In this document: positions 7,889-19,648 of the stretch, one piece after another
Position numbering within the stretch: the stretch's first letter is position 1
How the letters are laid out: each line of letters opens with the position of its first letter
Assembly: GCA_028292435.1 (NCBI GenBank)
Contig: JAQGMI010000081.1
Span: forward strand, 1 to 35,631
DNA length: 35,631 nt
Direction of reading: 5' to 3'
From: Betaproteobacteria bacterium
GTDB lineage: Bacteria > Pseudomonadota > Gammaproteobacteria > Burkholderiales > SG8-41
Made by a program: the position numbers and the translations under genes
The notes under the pieces: model-generated
What the model was told of the DNA's origin: nothing
What the model saw: only the letters and a program-made list of their open reading frames with translations
Database searches by the model: none

Positions 7889-8341
7889 TCAAGACCAGGG
7901 GAAAAGTTTGAACGGCAGGCCAAGCGCCTTGTCGAAAATCGCCCACACCGTTATCGACATGAGCACTGCCGAGATAATCGCTTCTTTCCATTTGAACTCG
8001 TGACCACCAAGCGCGGAAACGATAATCAGCACTACGGTTGCAGTGATGAGGCCGCCCGTGTTGATCAGCGCAGCGAATGCGCAGACCGAACCGATGACCA
8101 TGATGAGCGGGCGCCATGCCGTTGGCGCAGGCGCTTCATCTTCGACGATGAATGACTCGACGAGCACAAACAAACCTAACAGCACGGTGCCCCATCCAAG
8201 GATGCTGGGGAAATATGCCGGACCCATTCTGACCGCGGTCCCCATCGGATATTGACTTGCGCCAAGCGCAAACAAGCCGCCGATCCCGATAAACATCAAC
8301 CCGGCACTAAAGTCTTTCATGCTCCGGATTTTCAACGCCAT
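7889..8341 (-). CDS. tctB: Tripartite tricarboxylate transporter, small membrane subunit TctB
   Basis: The 150-residue protein has four hydrophobic segments (about 10-27, 46-64, 77-108 as a long or paired stretch, and 120-140), fitting the small four-helix TctB subunit. The segment AVRMGPAYFPSILGWGTVLLG is typical of the family: a Gly-Pro-x-x-Phe-Pro motif before the second helix. GGAGAGG lies close upstream of the ATG. The gene sits directly before tctA with the same orientation and 33 bases between them, the usual tctBA order. It is the first gene of its unit; the 157-base gap to fba ahead of it should hold the promoter. Confidence 0.92.
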   Translation of the reverse strand: MALKIRSMKDFSAGLMFIGIGGLFALGASQYPMGTAVRMGPAYFPSILGWGTVLLGLFVLVESFIVEDEAPAPTAWRPLIMVIGSVCAFAALINTGGLITATVVLIIVSALGGHEFKWKEAIISAVLMSITVWAIFDKALGLPFKLFPWS

Positions 8342-8498
8342 TTGAGCCTCTCCAATTTGATGAAAACTAGTTGTTTGCCGTGCTTAAATTCGCTTGCCGG
8401 CCAGCGTGACGGCGCATGATAACTGGTTTCTTGACCGCTAGCCACAACGGTACCCGCGCTCCCACTCGGGCACAATTCAGGTGCGGTTTAACTCGCCA

Positions 8499-9530
8499 TC
8501 ATGCTGCCGCGGCTTCCTTTTCCATTTCGGGTTTGTAGCGCCCGAAACATGCTGCGCTATTGAGTTTGGCGCGCTGAAACAGCGCTTTTTGCGCCGCCGC
8601 GACGTTGCCGGGCTGACCTTTCCACACTTTGAGCGCCGGCGCCTGCAAGGCCCGTCCATAGGAAAAGGACAGCGGCCAAGGCAAATCGGCGTTGCCTGCG
8701 TTCATCGCATTCAAGTGCGCGGTAGCGAGTTCATCGCTTTGGCCGCCGGAAAGAAAGACGATGCCGGGCACGGCCGATGGCACCGTGCGCTTTAAACACT
8801 GCACCGTCGCATCCGCCACCTGCTGCACGCCGGCTTGCTGCGGGCAACTCTTGCCCGAAATCACCATGCTTGCTTTCAACACCAGATGTTCCGCGGTCAC
8901 GCGCTGACGGTGAAGTTCGTGAAACAAAGCGTGCAGCGTATGTTCCGTCACATCGAAACAGCGCTCGACTGTGTGTGCGCCGTCCATGATTACTTCTGGT
9001 TCGACAATCGGCACGATGCCCGCTTCCTGGCACAGCGCTGCGTAACGTGCGAGCGCATGCACGTTCACATGAATGCAGTAGTCGCTTGGAATTTCTTTGC
9101 CGATGTTGATTACCGCGCGCCACTTGGCGAACGTTGCGCCGAGCTTTTTGTATTCGGCAAGTCGTTCGCGCAATCCGTCGAGGCCTTCGGTCACTTGTTC
9201 GCCCGTGGCCGTGGCGAGATCCTTCGCGCCGGCGTCCACTTTGATACCCGTCAAGATGCCGGCTTTCTGCAGTGCCGCCGGAAAGGGCGTGCCTGATGTG
9301 GTCGCCTGCTTGATCGTTTCGTCATAAAGAATCATGCCGCTGATGTACTGTCCGAGTCCCTCGGGCGTGATCAGCAAGTCGCGATAAGCGCGACGATTCT
9401 CGACATTCGATTCGACACCGATCGTGTCGAATCTTTTTTTAATGGTGCCGCTCGATTCGTCGATGGCCAGTATACCTTTGCCCGGGGCGACCATGGCCGC
9501 CGCGGTTGCTGCAAGTTCACGTTCAAACAT
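8499..9530 (-). CDS. Fructose-bisphosphate aldolase, class I
   Basis: The 343-residue enzyme cleaves or forms fructose 1,6-bisphosphate by a Schiff-base mechanism. It is the eukaryote-like class I type: LAIDESSGTIKKRF (Asp24), FAKWRAV (Lys137), IVEPEVIMDGAHTVERC (Glu177 and Glu179) and the Schiff-base lysine Lys219 in LVLKASMV. The C-terminal part has FLSGGQSDELAT and FSYGRALQAPALKVW. Length fits the family. No class II zinc-ligand pattern is seen. AGGAGG precedes the ATG. It is the last gene of the tkt-gap-pgk-pyk-fba block, a position where many betaproteobacteria carry a class II enzyme. A 193-base gap with its own candidate promoter separates it from pyk. I leave the symbol blank because fba/fbaB/cbbA usage varies. 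Confidence 0.95.
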   Translation of the reverse strand: MFERELAATAAAMVAPGKGILAIDESSGTIKKRFDTIGVESNVENRRAYRDLLITPEGLGQYISGMILYDETIKQATTSGTPFPAALQKAGILTGIKVDAGAKDLATATGEQVTEGLDGLRERLAEYKKLGATFAKWRAVINIGKEIPSDYCIHVNVHALARYAALCQEAGIVPIVEPEVIMDGAHTVERCFDVTEHTLHALFHELHRQRVTAEHLVLKASMVISGKSCPQQAGVQQVADATVQCLKRTVPSAVPGIVFLSGGQSDELATAHLNAMNAGNADLPWPLSFSYGRALQAPALKVWKGQPGNVAAAQKALFQRAKLNSAACFGRYKPEMEKEAAAA

Positions 9531-9588
9531 TCACATTCCTCCTGCCGACCCACTCGTGCCGGAAGTTGGCACGCTGAAAGGGGATTTA

Positions 9589-9617
9589 ATTCTACGCTCC
9601 GGGAATTACCTTGACCA
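9589..9617 (-). promoter_or_regulatory. Candidate sigma-70 promoter for the aldolase gene
   Basis: On the minus strand TGGTCA (9612-9617) and TAGAAT (9589-9594) are separated by 17 bases. They match the -35 box at 4 of 6 and the -10 box at 5 of 6 positions. The leader to the aldolase ATG would be about 50 bases. Found by eye only. Confidence 0.35.
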
Positions 9618-9723
9618 TCCTGAGACATGCAAAGCGTGTGGGCGGCGCGACACGAACTTTATAGAGCGTCGCTTACGCCGAACTTACGCGTAAATATTAC
9701 GGATGCTGATGTTCCTGAAAACA

Positions 9724-11151
9724 TCACGAATGGCGATGCTCTCCGACCTTAACGATTTTCATCGTGTTCGTGCCGCCGGCCTTACCGAAGGGTTCGCCGA
9801 TCGTGAGGATGATGTAATCGCCCTGATTGACGGCGCCGCGTTTCAAAAGCTCGTCCTCCGCCATGTTGAGCGCGCGTTCGGGATCGCGCGCGCCCTTGAA
9901 TTTAACCGGGTAAACGCCGCGAAATAAAGTCACGCGCCGGCGTGTTTCAACCACCGACGACAATGCATACACGGGCACGCTCGAAATCATGCGCGACATC
10001 AAAAGTGCGGTCTTGCCGCTTTGGGTGAGGGCCGCGATGGCTTTGATGCCGAGGCTGTTGGCGGTAAAGATCGTGGCGCGCGCAACCGCTTCTTCCACTG
10101 TTCCGGGCGCACCGGGACGCCGACGCTCCACGCTGAATGCGTCTTCCTTTTCGGCTTCAAGGCAAACGCGCGCCATCGCCGCGACCGTCTCGACCGGAAA
10201 TTTTCCCGCCGCCGTCTCCGCCGACAACATGACGGCATCGGTGCCATCGAGGACAGCGTTCGCGACGTCGGACACTTCGGCGCGAGTTGGAATCGGGTTG
10301 TTGATCATCGATTCCATCATCTGGGTCGCCGTGATCACGAGCTTGTTGCGTTCACGCGCCATGCGAATCATGCGCTTCTGCAACGCCGGCACCACCGCAT
10401 CGCCGACTTCGACCGCGAGGTCGCCGCGCGCAACCATGATCGAATCCGATGCATCGACGATTTCTTCGAGCGCCGGGATCGCTTCGGCGCGCTCGATTTT
10501 TGCACACAGCAAAGCTTTGCCGCCCGCCTTCTGCATGAGATCGCGTGCCCACTGGATGTCGGCGCCCGAACGCGGGAACGACACTGCAAGGTAATCCGCT
10601 TTGAGCAGCGCCGCAGTTTTGATGTCCTGCATGTCTTTCTCGGTCAGCGCCGGCGCCGTCAGGCCGCCGCCCTTGCGGTTGATGCCTTTGTTGTTCGACA
10701 GCTGACCGCCTTGCTCGACCAGGCAGAATATTCGCGAGCCCTTCACTGCGGTAACGGCCAGCACGATGCGGCCGTCGTCGAGCAACAGCGTATCGCCGCT
10801 CGATACGTCTTGCGGCAGGTTTTTGTAATCGAGTCCGACGCGCGTTGCATCGCCCATCTTGCATTCGGCATCGAGCACGAATTTGTCGCCGATGTTCAAA
10901 CTAATACGGTCGTGTTCGAAACGGCCGATGCGGATCTTGGGACCTTGCAGGTCGACCAGAACGCCCACCGAACGGCCGGCTTTACGTGCGAGTTCGCGCA
11001 CGAGCTCGACACGCTCGCCGTGTTCCTTCGCGGTGCCGTGCGAAAAGTTCATGCGCACGACATCGAGTCCGGCCTCAATCATGCGGGCGAGTGTTTTGCT
11101 GTCGCTCGAGGCAGGGCCGAGCGTGGCGACTATCTTGGTACGGCGTGGCAT
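9724..11151 (-). CDS. pyk: Pyruvate kinase
   Basis: The 475-residue enzyme converts phosphoenolpyruvate and ADP to pyruvate and ATP. Family features in order: N-terminal RRTKIVATLGPASSD, VRMNFSHG, VDLQGPKIRIG, the small beta-barrel B domain (about 70-165), LCAKIERAEAIPALEEI with the catalytic-site lysine, SIMVARGDLAVEVG, and ITATQMMESMINNPIPTRAE, the standard signature. The C-terminal allosteric-type domain (about 340-475) is complete. It lies 65 bases after pgk on the same strand, within the central-carbon block. No strong Shine-Dalgarno site is visible before the ATG. The stop lies in a 7-bp hairpin without a U tract. Confidence 0.96.
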   Translation of the reverse strand: MPRRTKIVATLGPASSDSKTLARMIEAGLDVVRMNFSHGTAKEHGERVELVRELARKAGRSVGVLVDLQGPKIRIGRFEHDRISLNIGDKFVLDAECKMGDATRVGLDYKNLPQDVSSGDTLLLDDGRIVLAVTAVKGSRIFCLVEQGGQLSNNKGINRKGGGLTAPALTEKDMQDIKTAALLKADYLAVSFPRSGADIQWARDLMQKAGGKALLCAKIERAEAIPALEEIVDASDSIMVARGDLAVEVGDAVVPALQKRMIRMARERNKLVITATQMMESMINNPIPTRAEVSDVANAVLDGTDAVMLSAETAAGKFPVETVAAMARVCLEAEKEDAFSVERRRPGAPGTVEEAVARATIFTANSLGIKAIAALTQSGKTALLMSRMISSVPVYALSSVVETRRRVTLFRGVYPVKFKGARDPERALNMAEDELLKRGAVNQGDYIILTIGEPFGKAGGTNTMKIVKVGEHRHS

Positions 11152-11216
11152 GAGATCAGGTTAGTGATTGAGATGTGAACCGGAGCGTAACCGGATTTAC
11201 CCAAATCCTCAAATCG

Positions 11217-12404
11217 TCAACCGCGTTCTTTCGCGCGCTGTTCGAGCACTTCCACCGCAGGCAGCTTTTTTCCCTCTAGAAATTCGAGAAACGCGCCGCC
11301 GCCGGTCGACATATACGAAACCTTGTCGGCAATGCCATATTTGGAAATCGCGGCCAGCGTGTCGCCCCCGCCGGCGATTGAAAATGCCGGCGACTCGGCA
11401 ATTGCACGCGCAATGCGTGCGGTGCCGGCGCCAAACTGATCAAGCTCGAAGACGCCGACCGGTCCGTTCCAGATAATTGTCCCGGCCTTCGCGATGAGCG
11501 CCGCCAATATTTCGGCGGTTTGCGGTCCGATGTCGAGAATCTTGTCGTCGGCGCCAACCGCATCGGCAGCGACCAGATTCGCACGCGCGCGCGCGGAAAG
11601 TTCGGCGGCAACCACGACATCGACCGGCAACGGCACCTGCGCGCCGCGTGCTTTCATGTAATCGATAATCGCATGCGCTTCGCTGACCAGGCCGGGTTCG
11701 GCGAGCGATTTGCCGACGCGCTGTCCGATTGCCAGCATGAAAGTATTGGCGATACCGCCGCCCACGATCAACTGATCGACTTTTTCTGCCAGCGATTTCA
11801 GGATCGTCAGCTTGGTTGATACTTTCGAGCCGGCAACAATCGCGAGCAGCGGCCGTTTCGGATTACTCAGCGCCTTGCCCAGCGCTTCGAGTTCAGCCGC
11901 CATCAAAGGCCCGGCACAGGCGACGGGCGCAAACTTTGCAATGCCATGGGTGGTTGCTTCGGCGCGGTGCGCTGTGCCGAATGCGTCATTCACATAGATA
12001 TCGCACAAAGCCGCGATTTTTCGGGCGAGCGCGTCGTCGTTTTTTTTCTCGCCTTTGTTGAAGCGGCAATTCTCGAGCATCACGACATTACTTGGCTTTA
12101 CGTCCACGCCGTTTACCCAGTCGCGCGCGAGTGCTACAGGCGCATGTAAAAGTTCGCTCAGGCGATGCGCGATGGGCTCGAGCGAGTCGGCCGCATTGAA
12201 TTCACCCTCGGTCGGTCGCCCAAGATGGGAAGTCACCATAACCGCCGCCCCTGCATTGAGCGCGGATCTGATCGCCGGCACAGAAGCGCGTATGCGCGTG
12301 TCGTCGGTTATTTTGCCGTCGTCATCCTGCGGCACGTTCAGGTCCGCGCGAATAAACACGCGTTTGCCCGCCAGGTCCAGATCGGCCATTTTGATGACGT
12401 TCAT
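11217..12404 (-). CDS. pgk: Phosphoglycerate kinase
   Basis: The 395-residue monomeric kinase transfers phosphate between 1,3-bisphosphoglycerate and ADP, reversibly. Diagnostic segments are [14 protein letters not shown] (substrate loop), [44 protein letters not shown] and the nucleotide-site glycine loop [14 protein letters not shown] near the C-terminus. Length is normal. The ATG at 12402-12404 is used; a second in-frame Met five codons later (MADLDLAG) is a possible alternative. It lies 21 bases after gap and 65 bases before pyk, so gap-pgk are almost certainly co-transcribed. It serves glycolysis, gluconeogenesis or carbon fixation. Confidence 0.97.
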   Translation of the reverse strand: MNVIKMADLDLAGKRVFIRADLNVPQDDDGKITDDTRIRASVPAIRSALNAGAAVMVTSHLGRPTEGEFNAADSLEPIAHRLSELLHAPVALARDWVNGVDVKPSNVVMLENCRFNKGEKKNDDALARKIAALCDIYVNDAFGTAHRAEATTHGIAKFAPVACAGPLMAAELEALGKALSNPKRPLLAIVAGSKVSTKLTILKSLAEKVDQLIVGGGIANTFMLAIGQRVGKSLAEPGLVSEAHAIIDYMKARGAQVPLPVDVVVAAELSARARANLVAADAVGADDKILDIGPQTAEILAALIAKAGTIIWNGPVGVFELDQFGAGTARIARAIAESPAFSIAGGGDTLAAISKYGIADKVSYMSTGGGAFLEFLEGKKLPAVEVLEQRAKERG

Positions 12405-12425
12405 GCGGCAGGACCGGTCGTGCTG

Positions 12426-15465
<3,040 letters not shown>

Positions 15466-15573
15466 CGGGAATTGTTCCTTGCGGCGTAGCTTGGGGACTT
15501 GCGGGAGCCGTAATTATCTTAGAATCCGCGGCCTTTGGCTACGGAACGTGCGTTGCGATCCGTGCGAGATGAA

Positions 15574-16854
15574 CTAGTCTTCGGCGCGCCGCGCGAGCTT
15601 GATGCCCAGCTGTTTCAGCTTGCGATAAAGATGCGTGCGCTCGAGTCCGACGCTGTCGGCGACGCGGCTCATGTTGCTGCCTTCCTTCGCAATGTGATGC
15701 TCGAAGTAAACGCGTTCAAACGCATCGCGCGCCTCGCGCAGCGGCAGGTCGAGTGGCAACGCCGAAGGCGCGGTCGCCGCGGGCGCTCCGTAACTCGGCA
15801 ATGCCTGGTTGACTTCATTGACGCTAATTTCATCGCCCGTCGCGGTCAGCGCCAGCGTGCGCACGACGCTTTCGAGTTGGCTCAGGTTACCGGGCCAATC
15901 GTAATTGCGCAGCGCATTCAAGGCAGCGGTGCTGAAATGGCGCGCCGGTACTTCCTTCGCTTCAACGCCGCGAAGCAGGAAAAGGTTCGCCAGATCCGGA
16001 ATGTCCTCGCGATGCTGCCGCAGGCTCGGTACGTTGACGGTGACCGCGCCGATGGCGGCGTATAGTTTGGCGTCGAATCCGCCCTGCGCGACGAGTTCGG
16101 GCAGCGCGCGCGACGTCGCGCAAATCAGCCGCGTGTTGTATTTGTCGAGTTTCGCCGCGATTAGCAGCAGGCCTTTTTGTTCCGTGCGGTTTAAATCACC
16201 GACTTCCGCAAGAAACAACGTGCCTTCGCGCGCCTGGTTCAATAGATCGAGCGGCGCCTCAGCGAGTGTGGCGAGATTTTCAGGCTCGACCCACGGGGCA
16301 TTGGGTTTGCCCGGCAACGAATTGGGCTGGTGTACGAAGCGCGCGCACAACTCGGCGCCGCTGCCGGGTTCGGCAACCATCATCAAGGGCGACTTCAAAT
16401 TGGCAACGCGCTCGAGCCGTTGCTTGAGCTCCGTCACGACCGGCGCGCGGCCGAGCGTTGCGAGCATGAGCATCGGCTTGACCTGCGGCTCGCCACGCTT
16501 TAATGCGCGGCCGACCGTCGCCAACAGTTTTTGCAGTCCGATCGGCTTCTCAAGAAAATCGTACGCGCCGATACGCGTGGCTTCGACGGCGGTATCGATA
16601 GTGCCGTGTCCGGACATCATGACGACCGGCATGGTCAGTAAGCCCGCACTCGCCCATTCCTTCAGCAGGGTGATGCCGTCGGTATCCGGCATCCAGATAT
16701 CAAGCAAGACGAGATCGGGCCGCGCCTGCGAGCGCTGGGCGCGCGCCTGCCCGGCATTCTCGGCAAGCCGCACCTGATAACCCTCGTCGCGCAGGATCTC
16801 GGATAACAACTCTCGAATCCCGACTTCATCGTCAACCACCAGAATTTGCTGCAT
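15574..16854 (-). CDS. NtrX-like response regulator with degenerate AAA+ domain
   Basis: The 426-residue protein has an intact receiver domain (about 1-118: Asp9/Asp10, phospho-acceptor Asp52 in LLDIWMPDTDG, Ser81, Lys103), an AAA+-derived middle (about 130-345), and an intact Fis-type helix-turn-helix (about 376-422). The middle is broken as an ATPase. The Walker A position reads AEPGSGAEL with Ala167 where Lys is required. The Walker B position reads TLFLAEVGD with Ala216 replacing Asp. The roughly 20-residue stretch that would carry the sigma-54-contacting GAFTGA loop is missing. The protein should therefore bind DNA in a phosphorylation-dependent way without activating sigma-54 polymerase. 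It sits 14 bases after the NtrY-like kinase gene, its obvious partner. Homology to NtrX-type regulators is confident; targets are unknown. Confidence 0.88.
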   Translation of the reverse strand: MQQILVVDDEVGIRELLSEILRDEGYQVRLAENAGQARAQRSQARPDLVLLDIWMPDTDGITLLKEWASAGLLTMPVVMMSGHGTIDTAVEATRIGAYDFLEKPIGLQKLLATVGRALKRGEPQVKPMLMLATLGRAPVVTELKQRLERVANLKSPLMMVAEPGSGAELCARFVHQPNSLPGKPNAPWVEPENLATLAEAPLDLLNQAREGTLFLAEVGDLNRTEQKGLLLIAAKLDKYNTRLICATSRALPELVAQGGFDAKLYAAIGAVTVNVPSLRQHREDIPDLANLFLLRGVEAKEVPARHFSTAALNALRNYDWPGNLSQLESVVRTLALTATGDEISVNEVNQALPSYGAPAATAPSALPLDLPLREARDAFERVYFEHHIAKEGSNMSRVADSVGLERTHLYRKLKQLGIKLARRAED

Positions 16855-16868
16855 AGCTCCGTTCCAGT

Positions 16869-19070
16869 CTAAGCGCGTGCCGCGGTTTTAACAGCCGCCA
16901 GCTGCACGGCAGCGGCGGGAAAATTCAGCGTCACTCGCGCACCGTGTGGCGAGACATTCGAAATTTCAACCGTGCCGCCGTGCTCCTCGATAATTTTTTT
17001 CACGATGACGAGCCCCAGGCCCGTGCCCTTGGGTTTGGTCGTCACATAAGGCTCAAACACGCGCTGCATGAGGTCGTGCGGAAAGCCACTGCCGTTATCG
17101 GCAATCGTGACGCGCATGCCCGCGCCGGCCGCTTCGGTGCGTACCATTATGCAAGGCTGTTCGGCGTCGGTGAGCGCGTCTTCAGCGTTTTGCAGCAGAT
17201 TATGGATAACCTGCCGCAACTGCGCGGGATCGCCGACGATGCGCGGCACATTGGAACCAAGCTGGGTTTGCAAACGTCCCGCAAGCGATTCGTACAACAT
17301 CAGCACTTCACGCAAGAGATCGTTGAAATCGAGTTCCTGGCGCGTCGCTTCGGGCATGCGCGCATATTGGCGGAAAGCCTCGACCATGTTCTTCAGTGCG
17401 CTGACCTGATTCACAATCGTTTGTGTCGACCGTTGAAGCATCTCGGCGTCGGCAGGCCCGAGCTTGACTGCGAGCTTGTGCTGCAGCCGTTCGGCCGACA
17501 ACTGAATCGGCGTCAGCGGATTTTTGATTTCATGCGCCAGCCGCCGCGCGACTTCAGTCCAGGCGGCATCGCGCTGCGCCTGCAAGACGTGCGTAATGTC
17601 GTCGAACACGACGACGAAACCGGTGCCGCTGCCTAGCGGCAGCCGGGTGCCGCGCAAGAGCAGCATCTGGTTGCCGCCTTTGCCGGGACGCTCGATTTGC
17701 TTTGCCCATGCGTCGCCTGCGCCCTTGGCGAACGCAGCCGCAACGTCGTTCGCAAGCTCTTTTAATGCGGGCACGCGCTCGTGCCAGCGCGCCAGTTCCA
17801 GCCCGCTTAACTGCGAAAAATCAACGTCGAGAATTGCAGAAGCGCTGTGGTTGAATGAGCGCAGCTGCAAGGACTCGTCAAACGCGAGCACCCCCGCCGA
17901 CAAGTTCGCGAGGACACTTTGTACGTAGGTATGCGCATCGGTAAGCTCGGCCTGGTTGCGCTCGGCGGTCGCGCGCGCCTCGCCGAGTTGCTGGCGCATG
18001 GTGTTGAACGATTGCGTAAGCACACCCAGTTCGTCGCCGCTGCTGACGGTTTCGCGCTGACTGAAGTCGCCTTGCGCAACCGCGCGCGTGCCCTCTGCCA
18101 GAAAACTCAACGGCGCCGACAGCCGTTCGCTAAGCAGGAATGCCAGCGACAGCGCAGTCAGAAGCGCGAGCAACAATGTCAGCGTCAACGTGATGCCGTA
18201 CAAGCGCTTCAAGCCCAGGCGTGCGAGTAACAGTTCCTGATACTCGCGTTGCCCGGTCTGTACGACTTCCGCATCGAGCGCGAGCTGCTCAGGCACGCGT
18301 TGCAGCAACTGCAGCACGCGCATGTCCTCCGACAGACTGATCGTGTTGACTGCAACCAGCACGCGCAAGTAAAGGCCTTTGTCGGGCAGTGCCTCGACTG
18401 CGCTGTACATCTGCTGCTGGCGCAATTGACGCAACACCGCCGGTCCTGGCAAATCCGGCATGAGGCCGGTGCGTTCGTTACCGGCGTAAACGATGACTTT
18501 GCCGCGCGGCGTAAACAGCGTGGCTTCCTGCGCGCCGACCTGCTCGCGCAACATGTTCAGCGCCGCGAAATGCTCGGTCGCCGGCCGCACCGACAGCGAC
18601 GCGGCCATGATGTCCGCTTTTTTGCGCAGATCCTTCAGCAGGTTGTCGAGCGTGCTGCGCCCGAGATTCAAACCGCCTTCGAGCGCTTTCTCGACCCGCA
18701 CGTCGAACCACGATTCGATGCTGCGCGCAACGAACTGGACCGACACGCCGTAAACCAGCGCGCCCGGCAACACGGCAACCAGCGTGAACAGCAGCACCAG
18801 TCGCAGCGTGAGCTTGGCGCCGAAGACCCCCGCTTTGAGTTTCTGGCGCAGCGAATACAACTGATAACCAAGCAGCGCGGTCAGACATACCGCGAGGCCG
18901 CCGTTCAGAGCGAGCAGTGTTGGATAGTGCTGCGCGAACAGCGCGGTGTTGGCGCTCGCTGTTGCGAGCAGATACATCGTCACGGCTCCCACGACCGTGC
19001 ACACGATCAACAAGTACTTGACCGCGCCGCTGCCGAGCGCCAGACGAATGTCCGCAACGCTCGTCGTCAT
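16869..19070 (-). CDS. NtrY-like membrane sensor histidine kinase
   Basis: The 733-residue kinase (from ATG 19070) has three N-terminal membrane segments (about residues 17-37, 48-66 and 88-110) and a periplasmic region. A fourth membrane segment follows (about 290-312), then HAMP (LSAPLSFLAEGTRAVAQGDF), a PAS-like domain (about 380-495), the HisKA motif LAHEIKNPLTPIQLSAERLQ (His at about 513) and a HATPase domain (HNLLQNAEDA, IADNGSGF, TTKPKGTGLGL). This architecture is that of NtrY, linked in other bacteria to nitrogen metabolism, envelope or respiratory control. An ATG eight codons upstream exists (19094). I prefer 19070 because it overlaps the stop of the DUF4390 gene as ATGA. Its partner regulator follows by 14 bases. 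The signal sensed cannot be read from sequence. Confidence 0.92.
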   Translation of the reverse strand: MTTSVADIRLALGSGAVKYLLIVCTVVGAVTMYLLATASANTALFAQHYPTLLALNGGLAVCLTALLGYQLYSLRQKLKAGVFGAKLTLRLVLLFTLVAVLPGALVYGVSVQFVARSIESWFDVRVEKALEGGLNLGRSTLDNLLKDLRKKADIMAASLSVRPATEHFAALNMLREQVGAQEATLFTPRGKVIVYAGNERTGLMPDLPGPAVLRQLRQQQMYSAVEALPDKGLYLRVLVAVNTISLSEDMRVLQLLQRVPEQLALDAEVVQTGQREYQELLLARLGLKRLYGITLTLTLLLALLTALSLAFLLSERLSAPLSFLAEGTRAVAQGDFSQRETVSSGDELGVLTQSFNTMRQQLGEARATAERNQAELTDAHTYVQSVLANLSAGVLAFDESLQLRSFNHSASAILDVDFSQLSGLELARWHERVPALKELANDVAAAFAKGAGDAWAKQIERPGKGGNQMLLLRGTRLPLGSGTGFVVVFDDITHVLQAQRDAAWTEVARRLAHEIKNPLTPIQLSAERLQHKLAVKLGPADAEMLQRSTQTIVNQVSALKNMVEAFRQYARMPEATRQELDFNDLLREVLMLYESLAGRLQTQLGSNVPRIVGDPAQLRQVIHNLLQNAEDALTDAEQPCIMVRTEAAGAGMRVTIADNGSGFPHDLMQRVFEPYVTTKPKGTGLGLVIVKKIIEEHGGTVEISNVSPHGARVTLNFPAAAVQLAAVKTAARA

Positions 19071-19648
19071 GGCGTCACGCTCCAGCGGCGCCACTCCGAA
19101 CCGAAATTCCAGTCACGTGAAGCGAGCGCGTTCAATTGGAACGGCTTGGGCAGCTGCGACACGTCGAGCCGCATGCGCACGCCGGCGGTGTACGTGGTGC
19201 CTTTATCGAGTGTGCCAGCTTCGAGCACCTGCCGGCGGCGCACGCGCGAAAGAAAATCGATCGCCTCCGTGAGCGAAGCAAAATTCTGATACAGCGAGCC
19301 AAGGCCCAACCGGTACTGCCGCGTCAATGCGTTATAGGCGAGCCGGTATTGCTGCTGCGCGTTGAGAACTTTGTCGTTAAACCAGTACCATCGCGGACGA
19401 ATAACTTCGAATTCGAGCAGGAAGTAGAGCGGCACGCCTTTGTTGAGCGCTTCTTCGAGCGTTGCATTAAGCACGATTTCAAAATCGGCCTCGAGGAAGT
19501 AGCCTTCTTCGTCCGGCACCAGCGCGGCATTGCGCACCTCGATGCCTTCAGCGTGTGCGGTCGCGCCCAATCCGAGCGCCAGCGCGCAGCAGACGAGCGC
19601 GGCGAGCGATTTAAAGCTTTTGGAGCAGCGCGAAAAAAAAGCCATCAT
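19067..19648 (-). CDS. DUF4390 exported protein
   Basis: The 193-residue protein begins with a signal peptide (Arg/Lys-containing n-region, hydrophobic LAALVCCALALGLG, cleavage near ATAHAEG). A beta-rich domain follows, with the segments LEADFEIVLNATLEEALNKG, GVPLYFLLEFEVIRPRWYW, LTRQYRLGLGSLYQNFASL and VSQLPKPFQLNALASRDWNF. This pattern is the DUF4390 family, commonly found next to rsmB and ntrY in Betaproteobacteria and without a known function. The start overlaps the end of rsmB by 38 bases, which preserves the signal peptide's charged n-region. The stop overlaps the kinase ATG by 4 bases. Translational coupling across all three genes suggests the protein may serve the NtrY kinase, for instance in the periplasm; that link is inference. 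Confidence 0.85.
   Translation of the reverse strand: MMAFFSRCSKSFKSLAALVCCALALGLGATAHAEGIEVRNAALVPDEEGYFLEADFEIVLNATLEEALNKGVPLYFLLEFEVIRPRWYWFNDKVLNAQQQYRLAYNALTRQYRLGLGSLYQNFASLTEAIDFLSRVRRRQVLEAGTLDKGTTYTAGVRMRLDVSQLPKPFQLNALASRDWNFGSEWRRWSVTP

Noticed and set aside
8416..8444. TATCAT as a -10 box upstream of tctB
   Set aside because: The hexamer at the -35 position matches only about 3 of 6 bases, too weak to call a promoter.
9707..9726. Perfect 7-bp hairpin covering the pyk stop codon
   Set aside because: No U tract follows on the minus strand, so I do not call it a terminator.
10021..11178. Long plus-strand open frame (385 codons) opposite pyk
   Set aside because: Antisense shadow of the pyruvate kinase gene; His/Arg-rich translation without family features.
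15466..15573. Possible promoter (TAAGAT) before tkt
   Set aside because: No acceptable -35 hexamer at 16-18 bases; left unannotated although a promoter must exist nearby.
19633..19640. Run of eight A (T8 on the coding strand) in the rsmB/DUF4390 overlap as a possible programmed frameshift
   Set aside because: Both genes have complete frames and their own starts. The run encodes Phe codons in rsmB and nothing else supports slippage.
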